Origin: DATARH01 sp963847345
Lineage (GTDB): Bacteria > Pseudomonadota > Alphaproteobacteria > ATCC43930 > CGMCC-115725
NCBI GenBank assembly: GCA_963847345.1
Contig: CAWJZU010000015.1
Location: 371,229-435,228, forward strand
Direction: 5' to 3'
DNA: 64,000 nucleotides
Shown: positions 55,404 through 64,000 of the stretch, piece by piece
How the letters are laid out: every line of letters begins with the position of its first letter
Position numbering within the stretch: position 1 is the first letter of the stretch
Made by a program: the position numbers and the translations under genes
Notes under the pieces: generated by a model
Database searches by the model: none
The model's input: only the letters and a program-made list of their open reading frames with translations
Told to the model about the DNA's origin: nothing

Positions 55404-55603
55404 GCTGCGTCCGCCTCACTCGTCGAGCGCAAGCTCGGCAGCGCGGCAAGATAGGTCGCGACATCCTCAGGGCGATAGCGGACTTGGCGGCCAATACGGA
55501 CCCACGGAATTCCGGTCCCGGCGACCCGATCTTTCTGCAGGGTGGAGCGTGCGCGCCCGGTGATGCGGGATACCTCAAAATCCGTAAGTAGAGGATCGAG
55601 CAT
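55400..55603 (-). CDS. AlpA/HTH_17-type regulator or excisionase
   Basis: 67 residues from ATG 55603. LLTDFEVSRITGRARSTLQKDR then WVRIGRQVRYRPEDVATYLA is the AlpA-like winged HTH. Stop overlaps the primase start as ATGA. In such elements this gene acts as a regulator or excisionase. Confidence 0.88.
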   Translation of the reverse strand: MLDPLLTDFEVSRITGRARSTLQKDRVAGTGIPWVRIGRQVRYRPEDVATYLAALPSLRSTSEADAA

Positions 55604-55726
55604 TTGTGCCTCTTGCAGTATACGCCAACGCAGCGCACTGCAAGACATGGCCGATGACCGATGCCCGATATAGGCACCCAATATTATCGGCGCGCCGATA
55701 ATATTGGGCGTTTGATATTCAGGAGT

Positions 55727-56143
55727 TTAGGCGTCGTTCGCCGCTAAATCCCGCAAGAGGCCTCCAATCTTGTTTGTCACTGTTTTTTCCGTCGCCTTAG
55801 GAGCGCCGTTATGCTCACGTTTGAGCCATTCGAGCAGTACGCGCGCCCACTCAGAACGGCTTTCACCGCTTCTGCCGGGATGGCGTTCGCCCGCCCGCCA
55901 GCGGCGACGGCACTCCGCCTCAATGAGATGCCAGCTTGACGGCTTACCGACCAATCCCGTGCGATAAATAGTTGCTTCACCGACAGCCGTTGATACTAAA
56001 TCCAGCATCACCAGAGCTGGTATCAGCTCGCGCAATCTACCCGACTGAAGCAGCTGACCATACTGATCCCAGGTACAGCACCAGCCGGTCAGTTTGACTT
56101 CCTCTCTCAACAGGCATTCTCTAAGTGAACATAGCTTTGACAT
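55727..56143 (-). CDS. Hypothetical protein of the integrated element
   Basis: 138 residues. The end (RSEWARVLLEWLKREHNGAPKATEKTVTNKIGGLLRDL) looks like a helical DNA- or protein-binding tail. The opening has two Cys pairs (LC.L..CL; WCCTW). No family recognised. Same strand as the AlpA-like gene, 124 bases upstream of it. Confidence 0.5.
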   Translation of the reverse strand: MSKLCSLRECLLREEVKLTGWCCTWDQYGQLLQSGRLRELIPALVMLDLVSTAVGEATIYRTGLVGKPSSWHLIEAECRRRWRAGERHPGRSGESRSEWARVLLEWLKREHNGAPKATEKTVTNKIGGLLRDLAANDA

Positions 56144-56184
56144 GAAATCTTCATCCGGATCGCAGTTCCGCTCGATCCAGTCGT

Positions 56185-56721
56185 CTAGCGATATAAAGGA
56201 TCTGGTTCGGCCAAACCGGTTCGATATATCGGCGCATCAACGTTGGGTTCTGCTGTCGCGCGGTTCTTTTCATTCGATTCGATAACCGATAGCCAAGCTC
56301 GTACCAGCGCATATCGATCGAGAAATTCGAGACGGGACCAAGCGAGAAGGCGGCATTTGGTGCACTTCAGATTGCTTGTGGGGCGCCCCGCCTCGTCGGT
56401 GACGGGTCCTACCGCCAACCATTCCGCAGCCGGTATTGTTGCCAGCCCGAATGTTGTGAGTCGATGTGATGTTGGGGGATCGCGAAAACACTCGTACGGT
56501 TCGATGCCTTTATCGGGGCAGGCGTGACCGTACATTATCCCGGTCGCGATGATGCGACGATCCGCGGGATTAGCGGCCAACGCCGCCAGCTCGGCAAAAG
56601 CAACGTCAAGGGTTCCGCCGAACTCGTGTATGCGCCAGGCCAGGGCCTCGGCGAGTGGCCAATGGACGAAATGTCCTGACCATTGATTTGCTTGCACCGC
56701 GCTTCCCGTAGACGCCCGCAC
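56185..56721 (-). CDS. Hypothetical protein of the integrated element
   Basis: 178 residues from GTG 56721. FVHWPLAEALAWRIHEFGGTLDVAFAELAALA at the start and KCTKCRLLAWSRLEFLDRYAL later, with a Cys-x-x-Cys that might bind metal. No family recognised. It lies just downstream of the integrase gene on the same strand. Confidence 0.5.
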   Translation of the reverse strand: MRASTGSAVQANQWSGHFVHWPLAEALAWRIHEFGGTLDVAFAELAALAANPADRRIIATGIMYGHACPDKGIEPYECFRDPPTSHRLTTFGLATIPAAEWLAVGPVTDEAGRPTSNLKCTKCRLLAWSRLEFLDRYALVRAWLSVIESNEKNRATAEPNVDAPIYRTGLAEPDPLYR

Positions 56722-56789
56722 TGTTTCGGCAGGGAAATGCGGTGCGGTGTCCGCACTTGTCGGCCGGCCAGCCTATCCCCGCCGATCTT

Positions 56790-57995
56790 TTATACCCCAG
56801 AGCGCAGCAAGCGCAGATCGGTGCCTTTTCGATCCATCGCGGCGGCAATCTCGCCGGCCACCGCAGCGGCAGCGGCCTTTACCGGATCGCTTGCGAGATG
56901 CGCGTATCGGTGTGTCGTTGCCGCCTGCGTATGCCCGAGCATCTTTCCAATAATCGGCAGCCCCATGCCGCGCGATGCCGCGACGCTGGCAAAGGCGTGC
57001 CGCAGATCGTGCAGCCGCAAGTCCTCCAGCGTGGCTCGGGCGCGAATCGTCCGCCACGGCTTTTCGAGATTGACCATCGCAGCGCCGTGCTTGTGGCCGG
57101 CAATAACATGCGGATTGTCCTCGATGCGAGGCAGGGCGGCCAGGACAGCAAGCGCCGGGGGCGGCAGGTGCAGCGTCTTCGCGCCCGATTTGCTGTCGGG
57201 CAGCCGCGCCTCGCCCCGCTCGAAATCGATCCATTCCCACCGTAGCCCGAGAACTTCGCCGAGCCGCGCGCCGGTGAAGACCAGAAGCTTGACTGCGGCG
57301 ACGGCGTAGGGAGAGCCGTCATGCGTCGCGAGCGAGTCGCCGAGCCGTGCCAATTCTTCCGCCGACAGCATCCGTTCGCGTTTCCGTTCCGCGAATTTCT
57401 CGACGTGGCGGCACGGGTTCGACCCGTCCGGTCGCAATCCCCAGCGCTCGGCGAGATTGAACATCTTACTCAGCACGGCGAGCACGCGGTTGGCCTGGTA
57501 GGGTGCCTCGCGGTGTGCATGGTGCAGCTTCGCGATGTCGGCGCGGCTTACGTCAGCGAGCTTCCGGGTCCCGAGCGCCGGCAAGATGATCTTGTCCAGC
57601 AGCCGCTTGTACTCGGCCGCCGTCCTGTCTTTGCGCTTTGCCTCGGCATGTTCTGCAATAAACCGATCGGCAAACACGGCGACGGTCGGCGCGCCCTTCC
57701 GGGCCGTTCTGTCGGCCGCGGGATCGGCGCCGCCCTCGACCAGCCCTAACAGCCGCTTCGCTTCGCTGCGGGCCGTTTCGGCGGTCCATGGCGTACCATG
57801 CTTCCCGATCGTCACCTTGCGCAGCGGCACGCCGCGCCCGATGCCGGCGCGGTAATGGACGATGTAGCTCTTTGAGCCGCCCCGCTGAACCCGGCACCCG
57901 AAGCCCTTCAGCTCGCTATCCCATAGGACCAGCTCGCCGCCGTCTGGTCCCGGCTTGAGCGCGTCCACCGCTCGCTTCGTGATCTTGCCGCGCAT
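56790..57995 (-). CDS. Tyrosine site-specific integrase
   Basis: 401 residues from ATG 57995. N-terminal DUF4102-type arm-binding start (TKRAVDALKPGPDGGELVLWDSELKGFGCRV), a SAM-like core-binding domain, and the catalytic set: Arg in TGARLGEVLGLRWE, His-x-x-Arg in LHDLRHAFASVAA, and His...Tyr in LGHTQAATTHRYAHLA. It inserts and excises the element at a tRNA 3' end. The tRNA-Lys fragment lies ~170 bases upstream, the usual arrangement. Confidence 0.95.
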   Translation of the reverse strand: MRGKITKRAVDALKPGPDGGELVLWDSELKGFGCRVQRGGSKSYIVHYRAGIGRGVPLRKVTIGKHGTPWTAETARSEAKRLLGLVEGGADPAADRTARKGAPTVAVFADRFIAEHAEAKRKDRTAAEYKRLLDKIILPALGTRKLADVSRADIAKLHHAHREAPYQANRVLAVLSKMFNLAERWGLRPDGSNPCRHVEKFAERKRERMLSAEELARLGDSLATHDGSPYAVAAVKLLVFTGARLGEVLGLRWEWIDFERGEARLPDSKSGAKTLHLPPPALAVLAALPRIEDNPHVIAGHKHGAAMVNLEKPWRTIRARATLEDLRLHDLRHAFASVAASRGMGLPIIGKMLGHTQAATTHRYAHLASDPVKAAAAAVAGEIAAAMDRKGTDLRLLRSGV

Positions 57996-58016
57996 CGCCG
58001 TCTCGATTGTTCCGGT

Positions 58017-58052
58017 GATACCTAGCTTCGGTCTAGGTATCCCATAGGTATC
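58017..58052. promoter_or_regulatory. Three TAGGTATC-type sites before the integrase gene
   Basis: GATACCTA (58017-58024), TAGGTATC (58034-58041) and TAGGTATC (58045-58052). The first and third form part of a 10-base perfect inverted repeat (GTGATACCTA / TAGGTATCAC, 58015-58054), and the last two are 11 bases apart. Placed 22-57 bases upstream of the integrase ATG, they could be repressor, excisionase or integrase arm sites. Confidence 0.65.
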
Positions 58053-58160
58053 ACGCGGAAGCAAGCTGGCTACAACATCCGGCAACAAGATGCTGCAATG
58101 ATCGGCTGGCTATCTAGCTATCCGCAGGGATCGGCAACGGCCGGAACCTTCGAACATCAA

Positions 58161-58206
58161 ACTCTTAATCAGCGGGCCGTAGGTTCGAGTCCTACTGCAC
58201 CCACCA
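58161..58206 (+). other. Attachment-site fragment: 3' end of tRNA-Lys(CTT)
   Basis: The anticodon loop CTCTTAA (CTT), 3' stem, 5-base variable loop, a perfect T arm (GTAGG-TTCGAGT-CCTAC), acceptor strand TGCACCC, A and CCA are present. The 5' half of the tRNA is not; the 5' anticodon stem is already mismatched. This is the right-hand attachment core of the integrated element. Confidence 0.85.
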
Positions 58207-58223
58207 AGAAATCAGAGACTTAG

Positions 58224-59429
58224 GGAAACACCGAACAATGGCGGCGTAGGTGACGGTTTGGGGGCGGCCGCCTAATATGCGACATCGGCGCTGCGAATAG
58301 CAGCCTACGTAAGCAAAAAGCCGGTTCGTACTGGGGTTTTTATTGTCGTTTTTGGGAGTAAGACAAAGTCCGGGCGTGATCAGACGTGGCCTTGCGCCAG
58401 CAGGGCTTTCTTGACGATCACCAGGTTGGCTAGGGCGAACAGGGTGCGCAGTTGCGCGGTGTTCTTGACCAGACCGCGATAGCGCAGCCTCTTATGCCGG
58501 AACAGGTTCTTGACGATGTGGAACGGGTGCTCGACCCAGGCCCGCACCTGCGCCAGCGCGCGCTCGACCGGCTCGGCCCAATCCCGCAGGGTTTTGGGCA
58601 ACGCTTTGATGATGCTGCGCTTGATCGCGATGTTCCAGGAGACATCGCGATCCTCAAGTTCTGGCCGTTTGTCCGCTCCGGTGTAGCCGGCATCGGCGAA
58701 GACCGCCTCCTCGTGGCCGTGCAATAGGGAAGCTGTCTGATTGATGTCGGCTTCGTTGGCAGCGGTACCGACGAGGGTGTGCACCACCCCCGAGGCGACA
58801 TCCACCCCGATATGCGCCTTCATCCCGAAGTGCCACTGGTTGCCCTTCTTGGTCTGGTGCATCTCCGGATCGCGGGCCTTCTTCTTGTTCTTTGTCGAAG
58901 GCGGTGCGGCTATGATTGACGCATCAACGATTGTGCCCTGGCGCATCAACAGACCGCGCTCCTGCAGCATCGCGCCGACTTCGTCGAACAGTGCCCGGGT
59001 CAGGTCGTGCTCCTCCAGCCAATGGCGGAAGTTCAGCACCGTCGTCGCGTCCGGAACCGCCGTCACCGCCAGGTCGATCCCGGCAAAGCCGCGCAGCGCT
59101 TGGCTATCGTAGAGCGCGTCCTCCAAGGCCTCATCGGCCAGCCCGTACCACTGCTGCAAAAAGTACAGCCGCAGCATCCGCTCCAGCCCGATCGGCGGCC
59201 GACCGCGTTCGCCCTTCGGGTAGAACGGACGCAGCCGTTCAACCAGCCGCGCCCATGGCCACCACTTGCTCCATCTCGGCCAAAAACTTGTCGCGCCGTG
59301 TCTGCTTCTTCTTGCCGGCGTATTCCGCCTGCGAAAAGCTCCCCTGCCGCTGCATCGCGTCCCCCGCTCCTCCGGACCGAACGATCCTATCCGATGCTAG
59401 CGCCAGCAGCCGGATTTTTCAGTGTTTCC
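58224..59429 (-). mobile_element. IS5-family element, copy 1
   Basis: 1206 bases between GGAAACACCGAA and TTCAGTGTTTCC ends, flanked by duplicated TTAG (58220-58223, 59430-59433), which fits the YTAR target of the IS5 group. Same family as the copy at 62.8 kb, opposite orientation. Inserted 18 bases from the tRNA-Lys fragment. Confidence 0.92.
58380..59355 (-). pseudogene. IS5-family transposase, frameshifted
   Basis: From ATG 59355 the start matches copy 2 (MQRQGSFSQAEYAGKKKQ...MEQVV) until one extra base near 59265 ends the frame soon after. The rest, from LMLRLYFLQQWYGLADEALEDAL through the DDE residues (IVDASIIAAPPS; ADAGYTGADKR; VEHPFHIVKNLF) to the stop, is intact in the next frame. 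Probably inactive by itself. Confidence 0.9.
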
Positions 59430-59433
59430 TTAG

Positions 59434-59690
59434 GCGAGAGCTCCGGGAAATCTCAGTGTCAATCATCGCGGAAGCGGGACCCGGGGTCAGCATGCAATCG
59501 GAACCCATATCGGCGATTGAGTAGCGGTCGTCCCCGGAGTCCACGGCGGGGACCCGCGCGCGTCGCGCGGTGCCCTGGCGATGGTCAACTGACAGTCTGG
59601 CCAATTCCGTTGCGCCCGCCGTGTTATGGTTCGCGTCTCCTGGCCCTCGAAAACGGCGGCGCCCCGTCAGAATGCCCGCATCAACGACGA
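59434..59690. other. Spacer inside the IS5-flanked segment
   Basis: No supported gene. Short open frames lack start sites and family features. Confidence 0.35.
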
Positions 59691-59897
59691 TCAATCCAAC
59701 GCCTTTTTCCGCCAGTAGTTACGATCGTCGATCGTCACCATGCGGCGCCTGACCAGATCCTCAAGCGCGCGGCGCACGGTGTCTTCGCTGAGGCAGGCAT
59801 AACGCGCTACTGCCTCGGTCTTGCACCCGCCCTCCCACGGCAAGGCGGCCAGCACTCTTCCTTGAATCAAATCGGGGGTTTTGTACTGGTTTGACAT
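59691..59897 (-). CDS. Small winged-helix DNA-binding protein
   Basis: 68 residues. CKTEAVARYACLSEDTVRRALEDLVRRRMVTIDDRNYW reads as a recognition helix plus wing of a winged HTH. No effector domain. It might regulate neighbouring cargo genes; target unknown. Confidence 0.65.
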   Translation of the reverse strand: MSNQYKTPDLIQGRVLAALPWEGGCKTEAVARYACLSEDTVRRALEDLVRRRMVTIDDRNYWRKKALD

Positions 59898-60188
59898 TTC
59901 TACCTTGTCTACGTCTCTGTTTTCATTCCTGCAATGATTATCAATTTAGGTACCCGACGGCTGCTGCTCTGGAGCCGCAGCAAGCGGCTGGCACCAGGCG
60001 GCCGGCCGGGATCACGACCGCGAGTACCCGACGCCAGTGGCGTCTCAAAGCGCTGCAACTCAGCATCCGGCTTAGCAGGTTTCGCAGGATTAGCGGAACC
60101 GGCTGCGCGTGGCAATTTCTTGGCACGTCGGCTGCGGTCCGCTCCATGCTAAAGTTGCTAAAGCTGCGAAGTTGAGCCGAGGGACAGC

Positions 60189-60839
60189 ATGGCCGAGCAA
60201 ACGACCGCCGGGACCAGCATCGACCTGTTCGAGATCATTCGCACGACCCGCTCGATGCGTCGGCTAAAACCCGACCCGGTTCCAAACGAACTGCTCCGAA
60301 AAATCCTGGAGGCCGGCACCTGCGCGCCGAGCGGCGGCAACATGCAGCGCTGGCGGTTCCTTGTGATCCGCGACCCGCAGGTCAAGCAGACCGTGGGCGC
60401 GCTGTATCGGCGCGCATGGGACGAGATCGTCGCGCCACGATATCGATCCGGTGAACCCGCCCCTGGCACCAACCGCGAACGGTTCGACCGGATGCTCGCT
60501 GCCGCCGAGTATCTCGCCCACCACATTCACGAGGCGCCGGTATGGATCGTCCCGTGCCTGCAGGGAGCATCGCCGACCCGCACGGCCGGTTCGTCGATCT
60601 ACCCGGCGGTCCAGAATATGCTGCTGGCGGCGCGTGCCCTTGGATTCGGCGCCACGCTCACGACGCTCTACCTGAATTTCGAGAAAGAAGCCGAAGCCGC
60701 GCTCGGGCTGCCGCCGGATTGGCATTCCTATGCCCTGATACCGATCGGTTATCCGACCGGCCGGTTTGGGCCGGTGCGTCGGGCTGTGCTTGAAGATGTT
60801 GTTTTCGAGGATCGTTGGGGTCAGCGTTACGCCGGATGA
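60189..60839 (+). CDS. Nitroreductase-family protein
   Basis: 216 residues, after a GAGGGA site. TTRSMRRLKPDPVPNELLRKILEAGTCAPSGGNMQRWRF is the FMN-binding start, and AGSSIYPAVQNMLLAARALGFGATLTTLY and IPIGYPTGRFGPVRRA follow, all typical. FMN-dependent reduction of nitro or quinone groups in the cytoplasm is expected; substrate unknown. It is the clearest intact gene of the IS5-flanked segment. Confidence 0.92.
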   Translation: MAEQTTAGTSIDLFEIIRTTRSMRRLKPDPVPNELLRKILEAGTCAPSGGNMQRWRFLVIRDPQVKQTVGALYRRAWDEIVAPRYRSGEPAPGTNRERFDRMLAAAEYLAHHIHEAPVWIVPCLQGASPTRTAGSSIYPAVQNMLLAARALGFGATLTTLYLNFEKEAEAALGLPPDWHSYALIPIGYPTGRFGPVRRAVLEDVVFEDRWGQRYAG

Positions 60840-61049
60840 TCGTCGGATTCGAGGTACAACCATAATGGCGCGGCACGGACCAAAACCCGAAACCCATTTG
60901 AGACGGTATACGCGTAATACGACATTCGGCCGCCCAAACCGGTTAGGCACCGTCTCGCGGCAATGCTGCGGGCAACTGCGCCCGGCGTGCTAAATGGCGG
61001 CCAAACTCGAGTGCACCGCCGAGCGTCGCCCTAGGTGAGGCGCTGATTA

Positions 61050-61334
61050 TTACTGGTTCGTGCCTTTGAACCTGATCGTTCGACCATGCCGGTCGAGCAC
61101 AAGCTCGCCGTTAACAATCGCCAGTGACGTTGCTTTAAAAGTCACCGTGCCAATATCGTTTGGCTCGAACCGAAAGCGCAGCGAATAGCCGGCACCTGGG
61201 TCGAGCCGCACCGGTTGGCTCGAGGACACGCCTGGGCGCAAAACCGCAGATCGGAACGAGGTGAAGGCCACCTTCCGGTCCTTTCAGGCAACGGCGGATT
61301 GCAACAGGGGACAGAGCAGTAGGACCACTAGCAT
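61050..61334 (-). pseudogene. Small secreted protein with in-frame stop after the signal peptide
   Basis: ATG 61334 opens MLVVLLLCPLLQSAVA, a complete-looking signal peptide with an Ala-x-Ala end, followed at once by TGA; the same frame then continues ~78 residues (VAFTSFRSAVLRPGV... ending IRFKGTNQ) of beta-rich sequence. Best explained as a nonsense mutation. A GTG restart at 61271 would give a 73-residue leaderless product. Confidence 0.5.
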
Positions 61335-61559
61335 GGCTACCGACGACTAAACTGAAATTCGAGAGATTCCGATGGTTTCCGGGTCAGGATCACGCCTCTG
61401 ACCCAGTTGGAGAAACGGTAAATCGCCCTTCGGCTCAAGCAAGAGGCAAGCGGAAATTGACGGCGGCCGGTCATGAAGCACCAACATGCCGCGTCTGCCT
61501 TACTCAAAGCGCACCTCCTGCATCATCGCGTGCCATCCAATGCTGAGCTGCACCGCTCA

Positions 61560-61790
61560 TGCCGGGGCAGGTCCGGCATTACAGCCGGGTTTTTGAGTGC
61601 GTTCTTGCGTTTTTTGAATGTACTGCTCACACGTGCCGCCCCGGTTGTAGAAGGCGGTGATGCCGTCGGCAGAGCGCGCGAGATTGCTGATGACGAACTC
61701 GATGCGCCGGTACAAGTCGCCCGGGTGCCATTCGACTTCGGTTCCGACGTGGCAAGACTTGCTCTTAGCGATATGCGTTGCACAAGATCA
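61560..61790 (-). pseudogene. IS1380-type transposase relic
   Basis: The minus strand reads CHVGTEVEWHPGDLYRRIEF, then ISNLARSADGITAFYNRGGTCEQYIQ, the conserved C-terminal block of IS1380 transposases (EWHPGELYPRVGFIVTN..., YNKRGTCEQWIKE). Only this fragment remains. It is not of the same subgroup as the intact IS1380 at 51 kb. Confidence 0.65.
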
Positions 61791-61867
61791 AAGCCCGATG
61801 CACCAATCATCGTTCAGGGAGGCTTCCTTGCCCCATACCGGATCGGTGCGCAAAGCGATGCGGATTT

Positions 61868-62734
61868 CTACGAGCGAGGCGCGACATACGACAGTAAAAT
61901 GTCCATGTCTTCCTCCGTCAAAACGAAGGCAAGAACATCGAGAGCCTCTCGCATATGTGTGCAATTCGTCGTTCCAGTCAACGGCACGATTCCAAGCTGG
62001 ATGGCAAGCCGGTAGATTATTTGCTCAGCCGTTTTGCTGTGGCGCTTAGCGACCTTCCGAACGTAAGGCGTTTGCAGGAGACTCCGGTTTCCCGAAATCA
62101 ATGCAAAGCCTTGATAGACAATATTCTGCGCGTGGCATAGCGTGCGAACCTCCTCATCCCAACGAGCCGCGGCAAAACAACGGTTCTGCACGAACGCCGG
62201 TCTGACGCGTGCACAACTGAGAAGAGCGGCAAGCTGGTCGACGCAGACGTTGCTAATTCCAAGCGAACCGACGAGATTTTCATCGACGGCGCTCTCCATA
62301 GCGCGCCATGTCTCCAGATCGACCAGCCCCAAACCGGTACGCCGAGATGGGCCATGAAGGAGGTAACTATCTATGCGGGCTACGCCGAGGTGCCGTAATG
62401 AGCTTAGTAGAGATTGGCGTACTTGAGTTCCGACGTCAGAATTGGGATCATAAGGCATGCGGTGATCCTGACCACCTGGGTATGTGAACTTCGTTTGAAT
62501 GAAAAGCTCGTCTCGGCTAATTGTTCCAGAAGATAGCGCCTCTTGTATGGCCGCGCCCACTGCTTCTTCGACGTAGTGCTTACGTTGGTTGGCAGTATCG
62601 AAAGCACGAAAGCCACGGTCGATTGCCTGCGAGGTAAGTGCGCGAGTACGGTCCTCCTTCCACGCTGTGCCATATATAATGGACGGCGAAATTAGGGAAC
62701 AGGAATCACGGTTTCCAATACTTGGCATCTGCAT
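61868..62734 (-). CDS. Aldo/keto reductase
   Basis: 288 residues from ATG 62734. The tetrad residues are visible: Asp in FRAFDTANQRKHY with the Tyr following, Lys in FIQTKFTYPGG, His in YLLHGPS. SLGISNVCVDQL and the C-terminal IVPLTGTTNCTHMREAL fit the NADPH site. Reduces carbonyl groups of small molecules. Lower GC than neighbours, as if acquired. It ends just before the IS1380 relic. Confidence 0.88.
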   Translation of the reverse strand: MQMPSIGNRDSCSLISPSIIYGTAWKEDRTRALTSQAIDRGFRAFDTANQRKHYVEEAVGAAIQEALSSGTISRDELFIQTKFTYPGGQDHRMPYDPNSDVGTQVRQSLLSSLRHLGVARIDSYLLHGPSRRTGLGLVDLETWRAMESAVDENLVGSLGISNVCVDQLAALLSCARVRPAFVQNRCFAAARWDEEVRTLCHAQNIVYQGFALISGNRSLLQTPYVRKVAKRHSKTAEQIIYRLAIQLGIVPLTGTTNCTHMREALDVLAFVLTEEDMDILLSYVAPRS

Positions 62735-62792
62735 CGCTCTAGTTAACGGGAACACATGGTTTGTTTACCGATCCACAATAATGTACCCTAGG

Positions 62793-64000
62793 GAAACACT
62801 GAAAAAGTAGCGATTTGGGCGGTTGCGTCTGGTAGAATTTCGTCCGGCCGGGGGGACCGAGGGGCGGGACGATGCAGCGTCAAGGGAGCTTTTCGCAGGC
62901 GGAATACGCCGGCAAGAAAAAGCAGACGCGGCGCGACAAGTTCTTGGCCGAGATGGAGCAGGTGGTGCCGTGGGCGCGGCTGGTTGACCGTCTGCGCCCG
63001 CTCTACCCGAAGGGCGAGCGCGGCCGCAAGCCGATCGCGCTGGAGCTGATGCTGCGCATCTACTTTTTGCAGCAATGGTACGGGCTGGCGGATGAAGCGC
63101 TGGAGGATGCGCTGTACGACAGCCAAGCCTTGCGCGGCTTTGCCGGCATCGATCTGACGCTGGACGCGGTGCCCGACGCGACGACGGTGCTGCACTTCCG
63201 CCACTGGTTGGAGCGCCACGAGCTGACCCGGGCGCTGTTCGACGAGATCGCCGCGATGCTGGCCGAGCGCGGTTTGTTGATGCGCCAAGGTACCATTGTG
63301 GATGCCACCATCATCGCCGCCCCGCCCTCGACCAAGAACAAAGAGAAGGCGCGCGACCGGCAGATGCACCAGACCAAGAAGGGCAATCAGTGGCATTTCG
63401 GGATGAAGGGGCATATCGGCGTGGACGTCGCCTCGGGGGTGGTGCACACGGTCGTCGGCACCGCCGCCAACGAAGCCGACATCAACCAGATGGCGGCGGT
63501 GCTGCACGGCCAGGAAGAGGCGGTGTTTGCCGACGCCGGCTATACCGGGGCGGACAAGCGGCCGGAGCATGCCGACCGCGATGTCTCCTGGAACATCGCC
63601 ATCAGGCGCAGCATCATCAAAGCTTTGCCCAAAGCGCTGCGGGATGTGGCGGAGCCGGTCGAGCGCGCGCTGGCGCAGGTGCGGGCCTGGGTCGAGCACC
63701 CGTTCCACGTCGTCAAGAACCTGTTCTGCCATAAGAAGCTGCGCTATCGCGGCCTCAAGAAGAACACCGCGCAATTGCACACTCTGTTCGCGCTGGCCAA
63801 TCTGGTGATCGTCAAGAAGGCTCTGCTCGCTCAACCCGGCTGACGATACCCGGATTCTGTCCCGATCCCGCAAACAACACAGGAAACCCGGCCCAACCCC
63901 CGATTTATACCAACGAGACCGCCACCCACGCGGCGCGCCGCCCCAAAATCAGGCCGTAGCCGCCGAACCGTCAGCTATCCTCGCTATGTTCAGTGTTTCC
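62793..64000 (+). mobile_element. IS5-family element, copy 2
   Basis: GGAAACACTGAA at 62793 and TTCAGTGTTTCC ending exactly at the window end (64000). CTAG (62789-62792) precedes it, again a YTAR site; the right-hand target copy lies outside the window. Inverted relative to copy 1. Confidence 0.92.
62872..63843 (+). CDS. IS5-family transposase, intact
   Basis: 323 residues. N-terminal DUF772-type start (FSQAEYAGKKKQTRRDKFLAEMEQVVPWARLVDRLRPLYP), then DDE residues in IVDATIIAAPPS, VFADAGYTGADKR and RAWVEHPFHVVKNLF with the IS5 Y(2)R(3)E(6)R-like block. Complete, so it could move both copies in trans. Confidence 0.95.
   Translation: MQRQGSFSQAEYAGKKKQTRRDKFLAEMEQVVPWARLVDRLRPLYPKGERGRKPIALELMLRIYFLQQWYGLADEALEDALYDSQALRGFAGIDLTLDAVPDATTVLHFRHWLERHELTRALFDEIAAMLAERGLLMRQGTIVDATIIAAPPSTKNKEKARDRQMHQTKKGNQWHFGMKGHIGVDVASGVVHTVVGTAANEADINQMAAVLHGQEEAVFADAGYTGADKRPEHADRDVSWNIAIRRSIIKALPKALRDVAEPVERALAQVRAWVEHPFHVVKNLFCHKKLRYRGLKKNTAQLHTLFALANLVIVKKALLAQPG

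Overview
The window is GC-rich DNA from what looks like an alphaproteobacterial chromosome, probably Rhodospirillales-like. The pointers are leuS followed directly by lptE and preceded by a DUF3576 lipoprotein gene, an alphaproteobacterial palindromic intergenic repeat, and a Pho box upstream of pstS. The genus assignment is inference. No rRNA, complete tRNA or CRISPR array was seen.

Layout. (1) 1-9 kb: tail of a GH63-like glucosidase, then a leftward phosphate operon pstS-pstC-pstA-pstB-pstS2 extended by a Fic-fold gene and a CorA-like channel gene. A Pho box lies before pstS and a PPK2 polyphosphate kinase gene lies upstream. pstC carries one frameshift. (2) 9-12.7 kb: an amidohydrolase relic, then an ECF sigma/anti-sigma locus with two secreted proteins, and a pterin dehydratase. 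(3) 12.7-16.5 kb: a type ISP restriction-modification gene decayed by many frameshifts. (4) 16.5-33 kb: mostly housekeeping and catabolic genes: an M20 amidohydrolase, lptE, leuS, yggS, an acyltransferase, gmhA, a flavin-monooxygenase cluster (alpha/beta hydrolase, globin, LLM monooxygenase, SnoaL-like, PhyH dioxygenase, ABM monooxygenase) and an ornithine-type decarboxylase. (5) 33-40.6 kb: insertion-sequence relics around a broken secreted protein with seven near-identical Ig-like repeats and an RTX-type end. (6) 40.6-46.3 kb: a leftward sxtJ-DUF5989-methyltransferase-carbamoyltransferase-SGNH hydrolase operon whose first gene is split by an IS630 element at codon 13. (7) 46.5-47.1 kb: a deletion-type junction between a RidA gene and a response regulator. 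(8) 47.6-58.2 kb: an integrated element read leftward from a tyrosine integrase beside a tRNA-Lys 3' fragment. It carries AlpA-like, CHC2/Toprim primase and DUF3987 genes plus several unknowns, and one of its genes is split by an IS1380 element. (9) 58.2-64 kb: two inverted copies of one IS5-family element flanking a nitroreductase, an aldo/keto reductase and relics.

How the parts work together. The pst block plus PPK2 forms a phosphate uptake and polyphosphate module. The ECF block is a self-contained envelope or secreted-protein regulon. The sxtJ operon is a widespread module of unsettled role, probably acting at or across the membrane to make or modify a carbamoylated product. Many accessory genes are frameshifted while neighbouring housekeeping genes are intact. 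That pattern suggests real decay of accessory DNA, although the pstC break in an otherwise clean operon keeps sequencing error possible.
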